A DNA stretch of 64,000 nucleotides from Mangrovivirga halotolerans (lineage in GTDB: Bacteria > Bacteroidota > Bacteroidia > Cytophagales > Cyclobacteriaceae). Under the pieces are notes generated by a model. That model did no database searches. It worked only from the letters and a program-made list of their open reading frames with translations, and was not told the origin of the DNA. Positions 45,847 through 55,104 of this stretch are shown here, in pieces (position 1 is the stretch's first letter; each line of letters begins with the position of its first letter). Both the position numbers and the translations under genes were made by a program. The stretch spans positions 62,001 to 126,000 of the forward strand of contig NZ_JAPFQN010000009.1 of assembly GCF_026241165.1 (NCBI RefSeq), written 5' to 3'.

Positions 45847-46653
45847 TTAAGACTTTTTCTTCGTAGTCTTAGTTTTTCTCTTAGTTGTTCTTCTTTTTGG
45901 TTTTTTGATGGTATCAGACTGGAATTCAGGTTCATCATCAACACCGGCAAGAATTCTACCACTATGTTCGTCGATGATTAATCTTTTTCGTTCTCTGATC
46001 TCAGCAATTTTTTGTGGAGGAATAACGATGTTACATCCTTGAGCAGCGCCATTCTTTACAGTTACAACGGCAAGACCATTGGTAAGGTGTTTACGTAGTC
46101 TCTCGTAATAACGATATAGATTGTCTTCAATATCTTTTACTGCTTTTTCTCTGTCTTTGAGTAATTTCTTTTCGTCTTCCTCACTTTCAGAAGTTAAAGC
46201 TTCAAGTTCTTTCTTTTTTTCCTGAAGATCTGCTTCTTTATCCTCGATTAGAGCTGTAGTGGTTTCTATTTCAGATTTAACCTGCTCTATTTTGTTCGAA
46301 GCTTCTTTGATCTTCTTATCGTGAACCTGGATCTCTAATTCCTGAAGTTCAAGCTCTTTAGTGATCGCATCATATTCGCGGTTATTACGAACATTGTTCT
46401 GCTGATCTTTATATTTAGTAATAAGAGCTTCTGATTCTTTTATTCCAGATTTTCTTTTGTTGATTTCTGCTTCAAGCTCTTCAATTTTAGCCTCTTGCTT
46501 AGCTTTTCTGGTTTTTAAGCCTTCCAGATCATCTTCAAGATCACCTACCTCTTCAGGAAGTGCCCCTCTGATTTTCTTGATTTCATCTAATTCTGAGTCT
46601 ATTGTTTGAAGCTTGATTAAAGCGTCTAATTTTTGAGCTACTGTACGTTCCAT
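45847..46653 (-). CDS. Coiled-coil protein with degenerate C4 zinc ribbon
   Basis: A 268-residue protein: a long coiled coil (about 5-180, many Glu/Lys/Leu heptads) then the end domain of the CT398/zf-RING_7 family (CNIVIPPQKIAEIRERKRLIIDEHSGRIL, about 207-235) and a basic tail (KPKRRTTKRKTKTTKKKS). Family members have two CxxC pairs; here only one Cys remains and the second pair is replaced (DEHSGRI in place of CEHCGRI). It follows nif3 directly, the usual order in Bacteroidota. Confidence 0.85.
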   Translation of the reverse strand: MERTVAQKLDALIKLQTIDSELDEIKKIRGALPEEVGDLEDDLEGLKTRKAKQEAKIEELEAEINKRKSGIKESEALITKYKDQQNNVRNNREYDAITKELELQELEIQVHDKKIKEASNKIEQVKSEIETTTALIEDKEADLQEKKKELEALTSESEEDEKKLLKDREKAVKDIEDNLYRYYERLRKHLTNGLAVVTVKNGAAQGCNIVIPPQKIAEIRERKRLIIDEHSGRILAGVDDEPEFQSDTIKKPKRRTTKRKTKTTKKKS

Positions 46654-47751
46654 TTATAGATAATTAACCGGATTCGAATTAAATTCGGATAAATTGAATG
46701 CAATATTAGTGAATTTTTTATATAATTTCTCTTTTATTAATTCTTTTGTAAATACTTCACTTTCGTAGTGGCCGATGTCAGCGATAATAATTTTGTCTTC
46801 CGCATCAAAGAATTCATGATATTTAAAATCCCCGGTGATGTAAATATCGCAACCTGAACTCTTTGCCTTACCCAATAAAAAACTACCGGCTCCGCCACAA
46901 AATCCAACTTTCCTTACTTTATTATTAACGAGACTAGTATGCCTGATTGTTTTTAAATTTAATTTTTCTTTTAGCATTAACAAAAATTCCTTCGAATCCA
47001 TTTCCTGTTCGAGAGTACCTGTCATACCCGATCCTGTTTCCTGATTAACATTCGAAAGATCATTTATATAGTAAGCCATTTCTTCATAGGGATGTGCATT
47101 TTTAGCGGCATTGAGAATATTTCCACTCAAATGCTTTGGTAGAAGTACTTCTATTCTTTTCTCTTCTACTTTCTCTAATTTGCCCGATTCACCGATATAG
47201 GGGTTGGCATTGTCTGTTGGTTGGAAACTACCAGTTCCTTTTACAGAAAAACTACAATTTTTATAGTCACCAATCTGACCAGCACCTGCTTCACCCATGG
47301 CTGTTAACACTTTTTCTGCATGCGATTCAGGTACGAAAACAACCAGCTTTTGTAAGTTGTCGCTTTTAGGTTGAAGTATTTTCAAATTGCTTAAGCCAAT
47401 TTTCTCAGCTAATTTAGCATTCACACCTGTAATAACATTATCAAGATTTGTATGGATTGCATAAATGGCAATATCATTTTTGATCGCTTTTATGACAGTT
47501 CTTTCCACGTAATTTTTTCCTGTAAGGCTTTTTAATCCTTTAAAGACAATTGGATGATGGGCAATAATAAGATTAGCGCCTTTTTCTATGGCTTCTTCAA
47601 CTACCTCTTCAACACAATCCAGGGTAATCAGAACATTTTTTATTTCATCTGAAGGATTACCAACAATTAACCTGCTGTTATCATAACCTTCCTGAAGTGA
47701 AGGAGGAGCCCAGGACTCTAAATAATTGATGACATCTTTTATTTTCGTCAT
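46654..47751 (-). CDS. Nif3-like dinuclear metal centre protein
   Basis: A 365-residue member of the YbgI/Nif3 family, toroidal hexamers with a two-metal site. Metal-binding IIAHHPIVFKGLKSL (near residue 63) and the C-terminal ADIGHYESE are intact. A middle insert (about 130-230) is the PII-like domain of the longer family members. The exact substrate is unknown; the family is often labelled GTP cyclohydrolase I type 2. It abuts the zinc-ribbon gene with no gap. A minus-strand TAGTTTTG at 47777-47784 may be its -7 element. Confidence 0.92.
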   Translation of the reverse strand: MTKIKDVINYLESWAPPSLQEGYDNSRLIVGNPSDEIKNVLITLDCVEEVVEEAIEKGANLIIAHHPIVFKGLKSLTGKNYVERTVIKAIKNDIAIYAIHTNLDNVITGVNAKLAEKIGLSNLKILQPKSDNLQKLVVFVPESHAEKVLTAMGEAGAGQIGDYKNCSFSVKGTGSFQPTDNANPYIGESGKLEKVEEKRIEVLLPKHLSGNILNAAKNAHPYEEMAYYINDLSNVNQETGSGMTGTLEQEMDSKEFLLMLKEKLNLKTIRHTSLVNNKVRKVGFCGGAGSFLLGKAKSSGCDIYITGDFKYHEFFDAEDKIIIADIGHYESEVFTKELIKEKLYKKFTNIAFNLSEFNSNPVNYL

Positions 47752-47807
47752 ATTGTAAATACTTTGCAGTTGATTTCAAAACTACAATATTTTAATTGCC
47801 ATACCCA

Positions 47808-48860
47808 ATGATGTTAAAGCATTTGCTCTGGCCATTTGCACTAATTTACGGATTGATTACTAAACTTAGAAATCATCTTTTCGATATCGGATATTCCAGA
47901 TCTTTCAGGTTTGATGTCAAAACGATTGGAGTGGGTAATTTATCGGTCGGCGGTACTGGAAAAACTCCGGCAGTAGAATATTTGATTTCCAAATTTAAAG
48001 ATAAGGAGAAAGTTGCTACATTAAGCAGGGGGTATGGCAGAAGAACAAAAGGGTTTTTAATAGCTGATTATCGAACTACTGCGATCGATATTGGAGATGA
48101 GCCGTTGCAATTTTATTCAAAGTATGGGGATGAAATCACTGTGGCAGTGGATGAAGAACGAATTCACGGTATACCGGAAATACTATATCACAGACCTGAA
48201 ACATCTCTTATTTTATTAGATGATATATTCCAGCACAGGCACGTAAATCCTGAATTTCTTATATTGTTAACCACTTATGATAAGCCCTTTTTTGATGATT
48301 ACATTCTTCCGGTAGGAAGATTAAGGGAATACAGATCAGGAGCTAAAAGAGCAGATGTTGTTCTCGTTACAAAATCTCCCGGGCAAATATCAGAGCAAGA
48401 GAAAAGCCATTTTAAAGACAATATCCAGAAATATACGAAAGAAAAAGTCCCTGTTTTTTTTACTACAGTGGGTTATAGTGAGCCAGTAAATGAAAAGGGG
48501 GTGATAAGGCCGTATAATCATAAAGCTATTCTTGTAACAGGATTAGCAAATCCGTTTCATTTTAAAAAACATTTGGATGGAATTACAGAAATCCAAAAGC
48601 ATTATAATTACCCGGATCATTATAATTTTAAAGCTTCAGATGTTAAAAGTTGGCTGGATTATTGCGAGAAAAATAGCATTTCAGATATTGTTGTGAGCGA
48701 AAAAGACTGGATGAGGATTAAACCGCATACTATTGATGTAAATGCTGAAAATGTGAATTTCGTGATTCAACCTATCTCAATGATGTTTATAGATAGATCA
48801 GAAGAAGAAGAATTCCTCGGTTTATTAGATTTCAGAATAAATGGGCTCAATAAAGGATAA
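47808..48860 (+). CDS. lpxK: Tetraacyldisaccharide 4'-kinase
   Basis: LpxK adds the 4'-phosphate to lipid A precursor at the inner membrane. The N-terminal membrane segment (LLWPFALIYGLIT) is followed by the P-loop VGNLSVGGTGKTPAVEYL, then RGYGRRTKG and LLDDIFQHRHV. I choose the ATG at 47808 (MMLKHLLWPF) over a TTG four codons upstream, as family members start just before the hydrophobic helix. Shows that the cell makes lipopolysaccharide. Confidence 0.94.
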   Translation: MMLKHLLWPFALIYGLITKLRNHLFDIGYSRSFRFDVKTIGVGNLSVGGTGKTPAVEYLISKFKDKEKVATLSRGYGRRTKGFLIADYRTTAIDIGDEPLQFYSKYGDEITVAVDEERIHGIPEILYHRPETSLILLDDIFQHRHVNPEFLILLTTYDKPFFDDYILPVGRLREYRSGAKRADVVLVTKSPGQISEQEKSHFKDNIQKYTKEKVPVFFTTVGYSEPVNEKGVIRPYNHKAILVTGLANPFHFKKHLDGITEIQKHYNYPDHYNFKASDVKSWLDYCEKNSISDIVVSEKDWMRIKPHTIDVNAENVNFVIQPISMMFIDRSEEEEFLGLLDFRINGLNKG

Positions 48861-48876
48861 TTTTTATAGGGTAGTT

Positions 48877-50847
48877 ATGCACCGATGGTTATTTTTGCCA
48901 ACAGTTATGAGATTGGGGAAATTTATTTTTTTATTAATTCTTATTTTTCAGGGATATGATTCCTACTCACAAATCCGTACTCCTAGAGGTAGTGGAATGG
49001 GAAGAGATGAATATTTCGATTTAAACGAAGATACTGTATCAGTTCCTGAAGAGGATGATGGAAAGCTGCAGCTTGATTCTGCCAAAAATCCTTATGGACC
49101 TTTCACTCTATATTACATTAAAGCTGAGGATGTCAAGAATAGTAAAGATATTCATTATAGGATAGATACAACACTGGGTAACTTTGGCAAGTTTGAGATG
49201 CTCGAAATAATGAATTACGAGGCTCAGAATTTAGGTAACATGGCTACTGCGATTTTTGAATTGTATCCAGAATTACCGTCTACCCCAGGTTTGCGATCTG
49301 GCTTTACTGCATATCAACCTTATATACGGACTCCATATGAACAAAGATTTTTTAATACCAAAGGGCCTTTTACAGAAGTAGAAGTGTTGTTTGGTGGAGG
49401 TAATCGTAATAAAGTTGACATCGCCTTTTCAAGAAATGTCAACGAACGATTTAACCTTGGGTTTAATCTATTCAGGATTGCGGCGGATAAGAATCTTGGC
49501 CCTGTAAGACGGTTTGATAATCAAGCTGTTGGTATTGCTTATGATATAAATGCCAATTTTATCAATAAAGATAGCACCTATAGCTTTATGACCAGGATAT
49601 TCCGGCATTCTCATAAAGTGGCCGAGTCAGGTGGTGTATTAAATTTTTTAGATGGAAACACGGCTCTTCAAGGCTTAAATGACCAGTCAAGTATCTCTCC
49701 GGCCCTTCAGGGAGCAGGTTCAAATTATAGGGTTGCGAATGGTTATTTATTGCAAACATTCAGGCCAACTGGTATTTTGAGATTTTATCATGAGTTGGAA
49801 TATAACCAGGAGCGGAATACCTTCACAGTAGAGCCTTCAGATGGAAACCTGGCCTCCGGTTATTTTAATGATATTTATCTTGATGAGGAAAATACTTATG
49901 ACAGAGTGTTTTTCACCACCCTGAAAAATGAAGCTGGACTCACGGGAGGTACAAACAGAATTTTTTACAGAGCCTTCTTTAAGCATAGATATCTGAAGAT
50001 TGATTCTGAGCAGATTAATGGTGTTGCTACCAGAAATGAGTTGTTTCTTGGAGGATATCTTTCTTACGATTTAAATCAGCGAAATAAATTATCAGGTACA
50101 GTAGAATATTTGCTTGGACAAACCTATAATATTGATGCATTACTTGAAACAGATTGGATAGACGCCGGTTTTAAAAGAATCACCTATAAGCCTGATTACA
50201 TTTTTCAGAAGTATCTTGGAAATCACAGAGGCTGGGAAAATAATTTTGATGACGTGTCTGCAGATAAATTGTATGGCAAACTTAAAATTAAACTTGGGGA
50301 ACAGCTGATTGCTCCATACGTAAGTGTCAATAATTACAATAATTATGTTTATTATTCCGCCGATACTCTGCCAGCACAATTTTCAGAAAGTTTTCAGGTA
50401 TTGAATGCAGGGTTGAGCCTTCAATTCAGAGTTTTTAAAAATATAGGGATTGATTTAGATGGTAAATATTCAATAGTATCAGATAATGCTTCTGAAGTGT
50501 ACAGAGTGCCGGATTTATTTGGTAATGCTTCTATTTTTTACCAAAACTCTTTATTTCAGGGGTCGCTTCTTTTAAGAACCGGGTTCAGCGCAAACTATCG
50601 TTCAGGATTTTACGCAATGGCCTACGATCCTGCAATTCAAAGGTATTTTATCCAAAATGCCTATATGAGTAAAGATTATATAATCGCAGATTTTTTCGTA
50701 AATTTTCAAGTAGATCGCTGGAGGTTTTCACTTAAGTTAAAGCATTTTAACCAAGGGTTTATAAATGATGGGTATTATATAACTCCAGCATATCCTTTGC
50801 AAGGAAGAGTATTTGACTTCGGAGTTAGCTGGTTGTTTTTTGATTAA
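48877..50847 (+). CDS. Putative porin
   Basis: A long outer-membrane beta-barrel protein of the Bacteroidota putative porin family. The signal peptide begins at the Met encoded at 48907 (MRLGKFIFLLILIFQG), so the start is either 48877 or 48907; a frame extends to 48841, overlapping lpxK by 20 bases. The mature part has FTLYYI, a YGFG-type SSxRxP entry region and many amphipathic strands ending in VFDFGVSWLFFD with terminal aromatic residue. It lies between lpxK and miaE, 3 bases before the latter. Its substrate is unknown. Confidence 0.8.
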   Translation: MHRWLFLPTVMRLGKFIFLLILIFQGYDSYSQIRTPRGSGMGRDEYFDLNEDTVSVPEEDDGKLQLDSAKNPYGPFTLYYIKAEDVKNSKDIHYRIDTTLGNFGKFEMLEIMNYEAQNLGNMATAIFELYPELPSTPGLRSGFTAYQPYIRTPYEQRFFNTKGPFTEVEVLFGGGNRNKVDIAFSRNVNERFNLGFNLFRIAADKNLGPVRRFDNQAVGIAYDINANFINKDSTYSFMTRIFRHSHKVAESGGVLNFLDGNTALQGLNDQSSISPALQGAGSNYRVANGYLLQTFRPTGILRFYHELEYNQERNTFTVEPSDGNLASGYFNDIYLDEENTYDRVFFTTLKNEAGLTGGTNRIFYRAFFKHRYLKIDSEQINGVATRNELFLGGYLSYDLNQRNKLSGTVEYLLGQTYNIDALLETDWIDAGFKRITYKPDYIFQKYLGNHRGWENNFDDVSADKLYGKLKIKLGEQLIAPYVSVNNYNNYVYYSADTLPAQFSESFQVLNAGLSLQFRVFKNIGIDLDGKYSIVSDNASEVYRVPDLFGNASIFYQNSLFQGSLLLRTGFSANYRSGFYAMAYDPAIQRYFIQNAYMSKDYIIADFFVNFQVDRWRFSLKLKHFNQGFINDGYYITPAYPLQGRVFDFGVSWLFFD

Positions 50848-50850
50848 ATT

Positions 50851-51456
50851 ATGAATGACAATATAGATAAAAGTGTACTTGGGCTTCATTTGCCAACAGA
50901 CCCAAGATGGGCTGACATAGCAGGCATGAATATCGAAGATATATTAGTAGATCATGCATATTGTGAACAAAAAGCAGCTTCATCTTGTATTAGTTTAATA
51001 GTTACCTATCCTGATAAAGAAGAACTGGTAGAAATGCTTACTCCAGTTGTGTCAGAAGAATGGTCACACTTTGAAATGGTAATTGAGCAGTTAAAAAAGC
51101 GTGGCATGACTTTAGGAAAAATGAGAAAGGATGAATATGTTGCTGCTCTTGCAAAAAAAATCAGGAAAGGAGGAAGTAGAGAGGATCAACTCGTAGAGAA
51201 GCTTCTTATGAACGCCTTAATAGAAGCCAGAAGTTGCGAAAGATTTAAAATGCTTCATAAAAATATTGAAGATAAAGAACTTAGCGAGTTTTATTATCAG
51301 TTAATGATCTCCGAAGCCGGGCATTACAGGAATTTCCTTGAACTGGCAAAAAAATATAATTCTGAAGAAAAGGTAATGAAAAGGTGGCAAGAATTACTCA
51401 ATGAGGAAGCGGAGATTATTAAAAACCTTGAAATAAGGTCAGATAGAATGCATTAA
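50851..51456 (+). CDS. miaE: tRNA-(ms2io6A37) hydroxylase
   Basis: MiaE (201 aa) is a ferritin-fold di-iron monooxygenase that hydroxylates the isopentenyl group of ms2i6A37 in tRNAs. The di-iron ligands can be seen in DHAYCEQKAASS, EEWSHFEMV, EARSCERF and SEAGHYRNF. Length and motifs are standard. It is co-directional with the porin gene and the LOG gene. Confidence 0.93.
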   Translation: MNDNIDKSVLGLHLPTDPRWADIAGMNIEDILVDHAYCEQKAASSCISLIVTYPDKEELVEMLTPVVSEEWSHFEMVIEQLKKRGMTLGKMRKDEYVAALAKKIRKGGSREDQLVEKLLMNALIEARSCERFKMLHKNIEDKELSEFYYQLMISEAGHYRNFLELAKKYNSEEKVMKRWQELLNEEAEIIKNLEIRSDRMH

Positions 51457-51471
51457 TATTAATTTACCAAT

Positions 51472-52026
51472 ATGCAAATAAATAGTGTAGCCGTTTTTTG
51501 TGGATCCCGCCCCGGTGATAACCCTCTTTTCTCCAGATATGCAAGATATTTAGGCAAGTCTCTTGCTAAAAGAAATATAAAATTAGTTTACGGAGGAGGT
51601 AAAGTTGGGTTGATGGGGGTAATTGCAGATGCAGTTATTGAAAATAATGGTGAAGTTGAAGGAGTAATTCCCAGAAGCCTGGCACAAAGAGAGGTGGCTC
51701 ACATGTCATTGTCTCGTTTATATATGACAGATACAATGCACGGTCGAAAAGAAAAAATGTATGAACTTTCTGATGCATTTATTATAATTCCCGGTGGCAT
51801 TGGTACTTTAGATGAATTTTTTGAAATATATACATGGTTTCAGCTGGGATATCATGTCAAACCTATTGTGGTGATCAACAGTGAGGGATTTTACGATCAT
51901 CTGCAAAATCATATTGAAAACTGCGTAAATGAAGGGTTTTTGTCAAAAAGTATTTATACTTCAGTAAAATGGGTGAATGATGTGGATGACTGCATGTCTC
52001 TTTTATTTGATAATTCTATCGGATAA
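51472..52026 (+). CDS. LOG-family nucleotide phosphoribohydrolase
   Basis: A 184-residue TIGR00730/LOG protein: VFCGSRPGDNPLFS (residues 8-21), LVYGGGKVGLMG, GVIPRSL, and the active motif PGGIGTLDEFFE. Members cleave nucleoside 5'-monophosphates (cytokinin-type or general pyrimidine/purine). It lies 15 bases after miaE; both act around isopentenyl-adenine type compounds in some organisms, but a link here is only suggestive. Confidence 0.92.
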   Translation: MQINSVAVFCGSRPGDNPLFSRYARYLGKSLAKRNIKLVYGGGKVGLMGVIADAVIENNGEVEGVIPRSLAQREVAHMSLSRLYMTDTMHGRKEKMYELSDAFIIIPGGIGTLDEFFEIYTWFQLGYHVKPIVVINSEGFYDHLQNHIENCVNEGFLSKSIYTSVKWVNDVDDCMSLLFDNSIG

Positions 52027-52140
52027 CCTCTTTTTTTGCTATAATTGAAGGTAATAAATATGTAGAATTGCCAAAAATATTACTTAAACCGACCATTTCT
52101 GGCTTTCTTCCGTTTATTTTATAGAATTACGTTCACATAT

Positions 52141-53772
52141 ATGAAATATTTAGTTACTCTCAAAAGCACAGTTTTTTTTGGCTTAATATCAATTTCTTTT
52201 ATCGTATTTGGCCAAAATCAAAACACTGAAAAAGACACCTCAATTTATATTTCCGAAGCACCTGATAACTGGTTTAATAAATCTTTTGGAATGGATGCTA
52301 TACGCGGTGTTGAAACTGAATTAGCTTATAAAATTCTCGAAGGCAAAAAATCAAGTCCTGTAATAGTTGCAGTAATAGACAGTGGTGTTGATCCGGATCA
52401 TGAGGATCTTGCTGAAGTAATGTGGGTTAATGAAGATGAAATTCCTGAAAATGGTATTGATGACGATGGAAATGGTTATATCGATGATATTCACGGATGG
52501 AATTTTATCGGAGGCAAGGATGAAAATGTGATCCGAGATACTTATGAACTGACCAGAGAATATAAGAGACTTACAGAAAAATTCGATAATATTCAGGATA
52601 AAGATAAAGAGAACGATCCGGAGTATGATTACTACCTGGCGGTGAAAAAACAATTCGAAGCGCAAAAGGGTCAAATAGTAAAACAATACGAGGGATTTAA
52701 AGGGTTTTATTCAAGTTATGAAAGATATAGCAAGGCTCTTAAAGAACACTTTGATACTGATAGCCTGACCAGTGAACTGGTTATGTCACTTGAGACAAAA
52801 GATGAGTCTCTTTTAATGGCTAAGAATTTTATGGGATATGTTTATTCCCAGGAGATTTCCCCGGAACAGTTAGCAGAAGCTAAAGATTACTTCACCACTG
52901 CTATTGAATATGGATATAATACAGAATATGATTCCAGAAAAATAGTCGGTGATAGTATAGAAAATGTTAATGAGAGATTTTATGGTAATAATGATGTAGA
53001 GGGAGGTTTTGCCTTTCATGGCACTTTTGTGGCAGGAGTTATCGGTGCAATTAGAAATAATGGAATTGGTATAGATGGTGTGGCTGACAATGTTAAAATT
53101 ATGGCAGTAAGAGCTGTTCCTAATGGAGATGAAAGAGATAAAGATGTGGCTAATGCTATTTATTATGCAGTTGATAATGGCGCCAGAATAATCAATATGA
53201 GTTTTGGTAAATCATTTTCCCCAAACCGTGAGGTTGTAGAAAAGGCCGTGAAATATGCTGAAGAAAACAATGTCCTGTTAGTCCATGCTGCAGGTAATAG
53301 TTCAAAAGATATTGATGAAAAAGATAATTTCCCTACCAGGTTTTATCTGGATGGATCAGAAGCTTCAAACTGGCTTGAGGTTGGAGCCTTAAACTGGAAA
53401 CCTGAAAAAGAGATGGTTGGAAGTTTTAGTAACTACGGTGACAAAACAGTTGATCTTTTTGCTCCGGGAGTAGATATTTATAGCACTTCACCTGATAATA
53501 ATTATAAGATTGCTTCGGGAACCTCTTTTTCTGCCCCTGTAACATCAGGTGCAGCTGCGATCTTAATGTCTTATTTCCCAAATCTTAAAGCTTCAGAAGT
53601 TAAAGATATTCTGGTTAAAACTACTACCGACCTTTCCGATAGTAGTGTAATACTTCCTGGATCAGAAGATGAAGTTAAATTTGGAGAATTAAGCAGATCT
53701 GGTGGTGTCTTGAATATTTATAAAGCAGTTTTGCTTGCAGAGAAAAAGATAGAATCCCCTTTAAAGAAATAA
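52141..53772 (+). CDS. Subtilisin-like S8 serine protease
   Basis: A 543-residue exported protease with signal peptide (1-24, IVFGQ). The catalytic triad is Asp in VIDSGVDPDHEDL (near 80), His in FHGTFVAGVIGA (near 292) and Ser in SGTSFSAPVTSG (near 462). About 150 residues of charged, helical sequence (120-280) lie between Asp and His, much longer than in plain subtilisin. There is no C-terminal type IX sorting domain, so it probably remains in the envelope. Confidence 0.93.
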   Translation: MKYLVTLKSTVFFGLISISFIVFGQNQNTEKDTSIYISEAPDNWFNKSFGMDAIRGVETELAYKILEGKKSSPVIVAVIDSGVDPDHEDLAEVMWVNEDEIPENGIDDDGNGYIDDIHGWNFIGGKDENVIRDTYELTREYKRLTEKFDNIQDKDKENDPEYDYYLAVKKQFEAQKGQIVKQYEGFKGFYSSYERYSKALKEHFDTDSLTSELVMSLETKDESLLMAKNFMGYVYSQEISPEQLAEAKDYFTTAIEYGYNTEYDSRKIVGDSIENVNERFYGNNDVEGGFAFHGTFVAGVIGAIRNNGIGIDGVADNVKIMAVRAVPNGDERDKDVANAIYYAVDNGARIINMSFGKSFSPNREVVEKAVKYAEENNVLLVHAAGNSSKDIDEKDNFPTRFYLDGSEASNWLEVGALNWKPEKEMVGSFSNYGDKTVDLFAPGVDIYSTSPDNNYKIASGTSFSAPVTSGAAAILMSYFPNLKASEVKDILVKTTTDLSDSSVILPGSEDEVKFGELSRSGGVLNIYKAVLLAEKKIESPLKK

Positions 53773-53797
53773 ATTATTTATTGCGTAAAACCAATTG

Positions 53798-53825
53798 AAG
53801 GCTTCTTTTTGAAGCCTTTTTTTTA
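53798..53825 (+). terminator. Terminator after the S8 protease gene
   Basis: AAGGCTTC (53798-53805) pairs with GAAGCCTT (53811-53818), followed by about eight T residues. Confidence 0.88.
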
Positions 53826-53903
53826 TTATAATTTCTAAAGTGTTGGGTTTAAGCTTATTATATGTTAAATTATTGTATCTATCACTTATAAATATAATAA
53901 GCC

Positions 53904-54218
53904 ATGAGAAAATCAATCTTAATTATTTTATTCACTGCTTTTTCGACAATACTATTTGCAGGTGAAATAAAACCACTAGACAAAGAGACAATTAAAAATA
54001 TGACTGACCAGCAAAGAACTGAGCGTGTCAGGTTATTAGAAGAAAGAATTAAGGAGATCGAAAATATGGATCTCAAAACAATGGAGAGACCAGAACGAAA
54101 AGAGATAAAGAAGGAATTGAGAGGGATTAAGAAAGAAATGAAGCAGCATGCTAGTGGAGGGATCTATATTGGAGCTGGTGTCCTGATATTAATTATTATA
54201 TTGTTGATATTACTATAA
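53904..54218 (+). CDS. Small coiled-coil membrane protein, unknown
   Basis: A 104-residue protein: signal sequence (1-20, ILFAG), a highly charged helical middle (residues 28-80, RVRLLEERIKEIENMDLKT) and a C-terminal TM helix (about 86-104, ILIIILLILL). The middle would lie in the periplasm. I know no family function for it. It stands alone. Confidence 0.65.
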   Translation: MRKSILIILFTAFSTILFAGEIKPLDKETIKNMTDQQRTERVRLLEERIKEIENMDLKTMERPERKEIKKELRGIKKEMKQHASGGIYIGAGVLILIIILLILL

Positions 54219-54240
54219 TAATGTAGTCTTAACGACATTT

Positions 54241-54271
54241 TTGTATTTAATATCGAAAAAATATAACTTTG
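54241..54271 (+). promoter_or_regulatory. Promoter of the metallophosphoesterase gene
   Basis: TTG at 54241-54243, 20 bases, then TAACTTTG at 54264-54271. It is placed 26 bases before the ATG at 54298 and gives a short leader. Confidence 0.65.
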
Positions 54272-54297
54272 TGGAGTCGGTTACTGTTTAAACAGGT

Positions 54298-55104
54298 ATG
54301 CGACTCCACTACTTATTTTATGCTGTTTTTAGCATATTGATAACAGCATGCGATCTTTTTGAGTATAGTGCACATCAGATCACCCCAGATCATGATGAAA
54401 AGGATGTTAATCTTCGAAATATTGATAAGATACTTTCCTTACCAAGTTCAGATACTTTAAAAATAGCTTTTATAAGTGATTCACAAAGGTTTTATGATGA
54501 GACTGAGTCCTTTGTTCATCATTTTAATTCGGTTTCGGAGGATTTTGATTTCGTTATTCATGGAGGAGACATATCCGATTTCGGTTTAGCCGAGGAATTT
54601 TTGTGGATCAATGATATACTCTCTAAACTGGATGTTCCTTATTTAACCGTAATAGGTAATCATGATGTGCCTGTTTATGGTCATAGAGCCTACAGAAAAA
54701 TATTCGGGCCTGATAATTATTCCTTTACCTGGAACAACCATCATTTTATTTTCCTCAATACCAATTCTCTTGAATATGGATTTAATGGTTTAATACCAGA
54801 TTTGGAATGGCTTCAAAAGCAAATTTCAGAAAGACAACCGTCAGAAAAAATAATTTTAATCTCTCATATGGGACCTGAAAGTGGCGAGTTTGATCCAAAG
54901 CTTGCTGCTGGATACCGGTCAATACTTAATTCAGCCGGAGATAATTTCCTTTTTGCTTTACATGGTCATAGTCATGAATTTAAAAAAGGAATTTACCCTA
55001 AAACAAATATTCCATATTGGATAACAACCAGTATGGATGATAGAGCATTTACGAAAATCAGAATTTGGGAGGATGGATTCGATTTTAAAATAATTGAGTT
55101 TTGA
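54298..55104 (+). CDS. Calcineurin-like metallophosphoesterase lipoprotein
   Basis: A 268-residue lipoprotein (lipobox LITAC, Cys18). The metal-binding motifs GGDISD, GNHDVP, the SHMGPE region and LHGHSHE are present. The first motif, normally D-x-H, reads D-S-Q (FISDSQ, near residue 61), so one metal ligand is changed. Other ligands are intact and activity is possible. Substrate is unknown. It overlaps the next gene by 4 bases. Confidence 0.87.
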   Translation: MRLHYLFYAVFSILITACDLFEYSAHQITPDHDEKDVNLRNIDKILSLPSSDTLKIAFISDSQRFYDETESFVHHFNSVSEDFDFVIHGGDISDFGLAEEFLWINDILSKLDVPYLTVIGNHDVPVYGHRAYRKIFGPDNYSFTWNNHHFIFLNTNSLEYGFNGLIPDLEWLQKQISERQPSEKIILISHMGPESGEFDPKLAAGYRSILNSAGDNFLFALHGHSHEFKKGIYPKTNIPYWITTSMDDRAFTKIRIWEDGFDFKIIEF

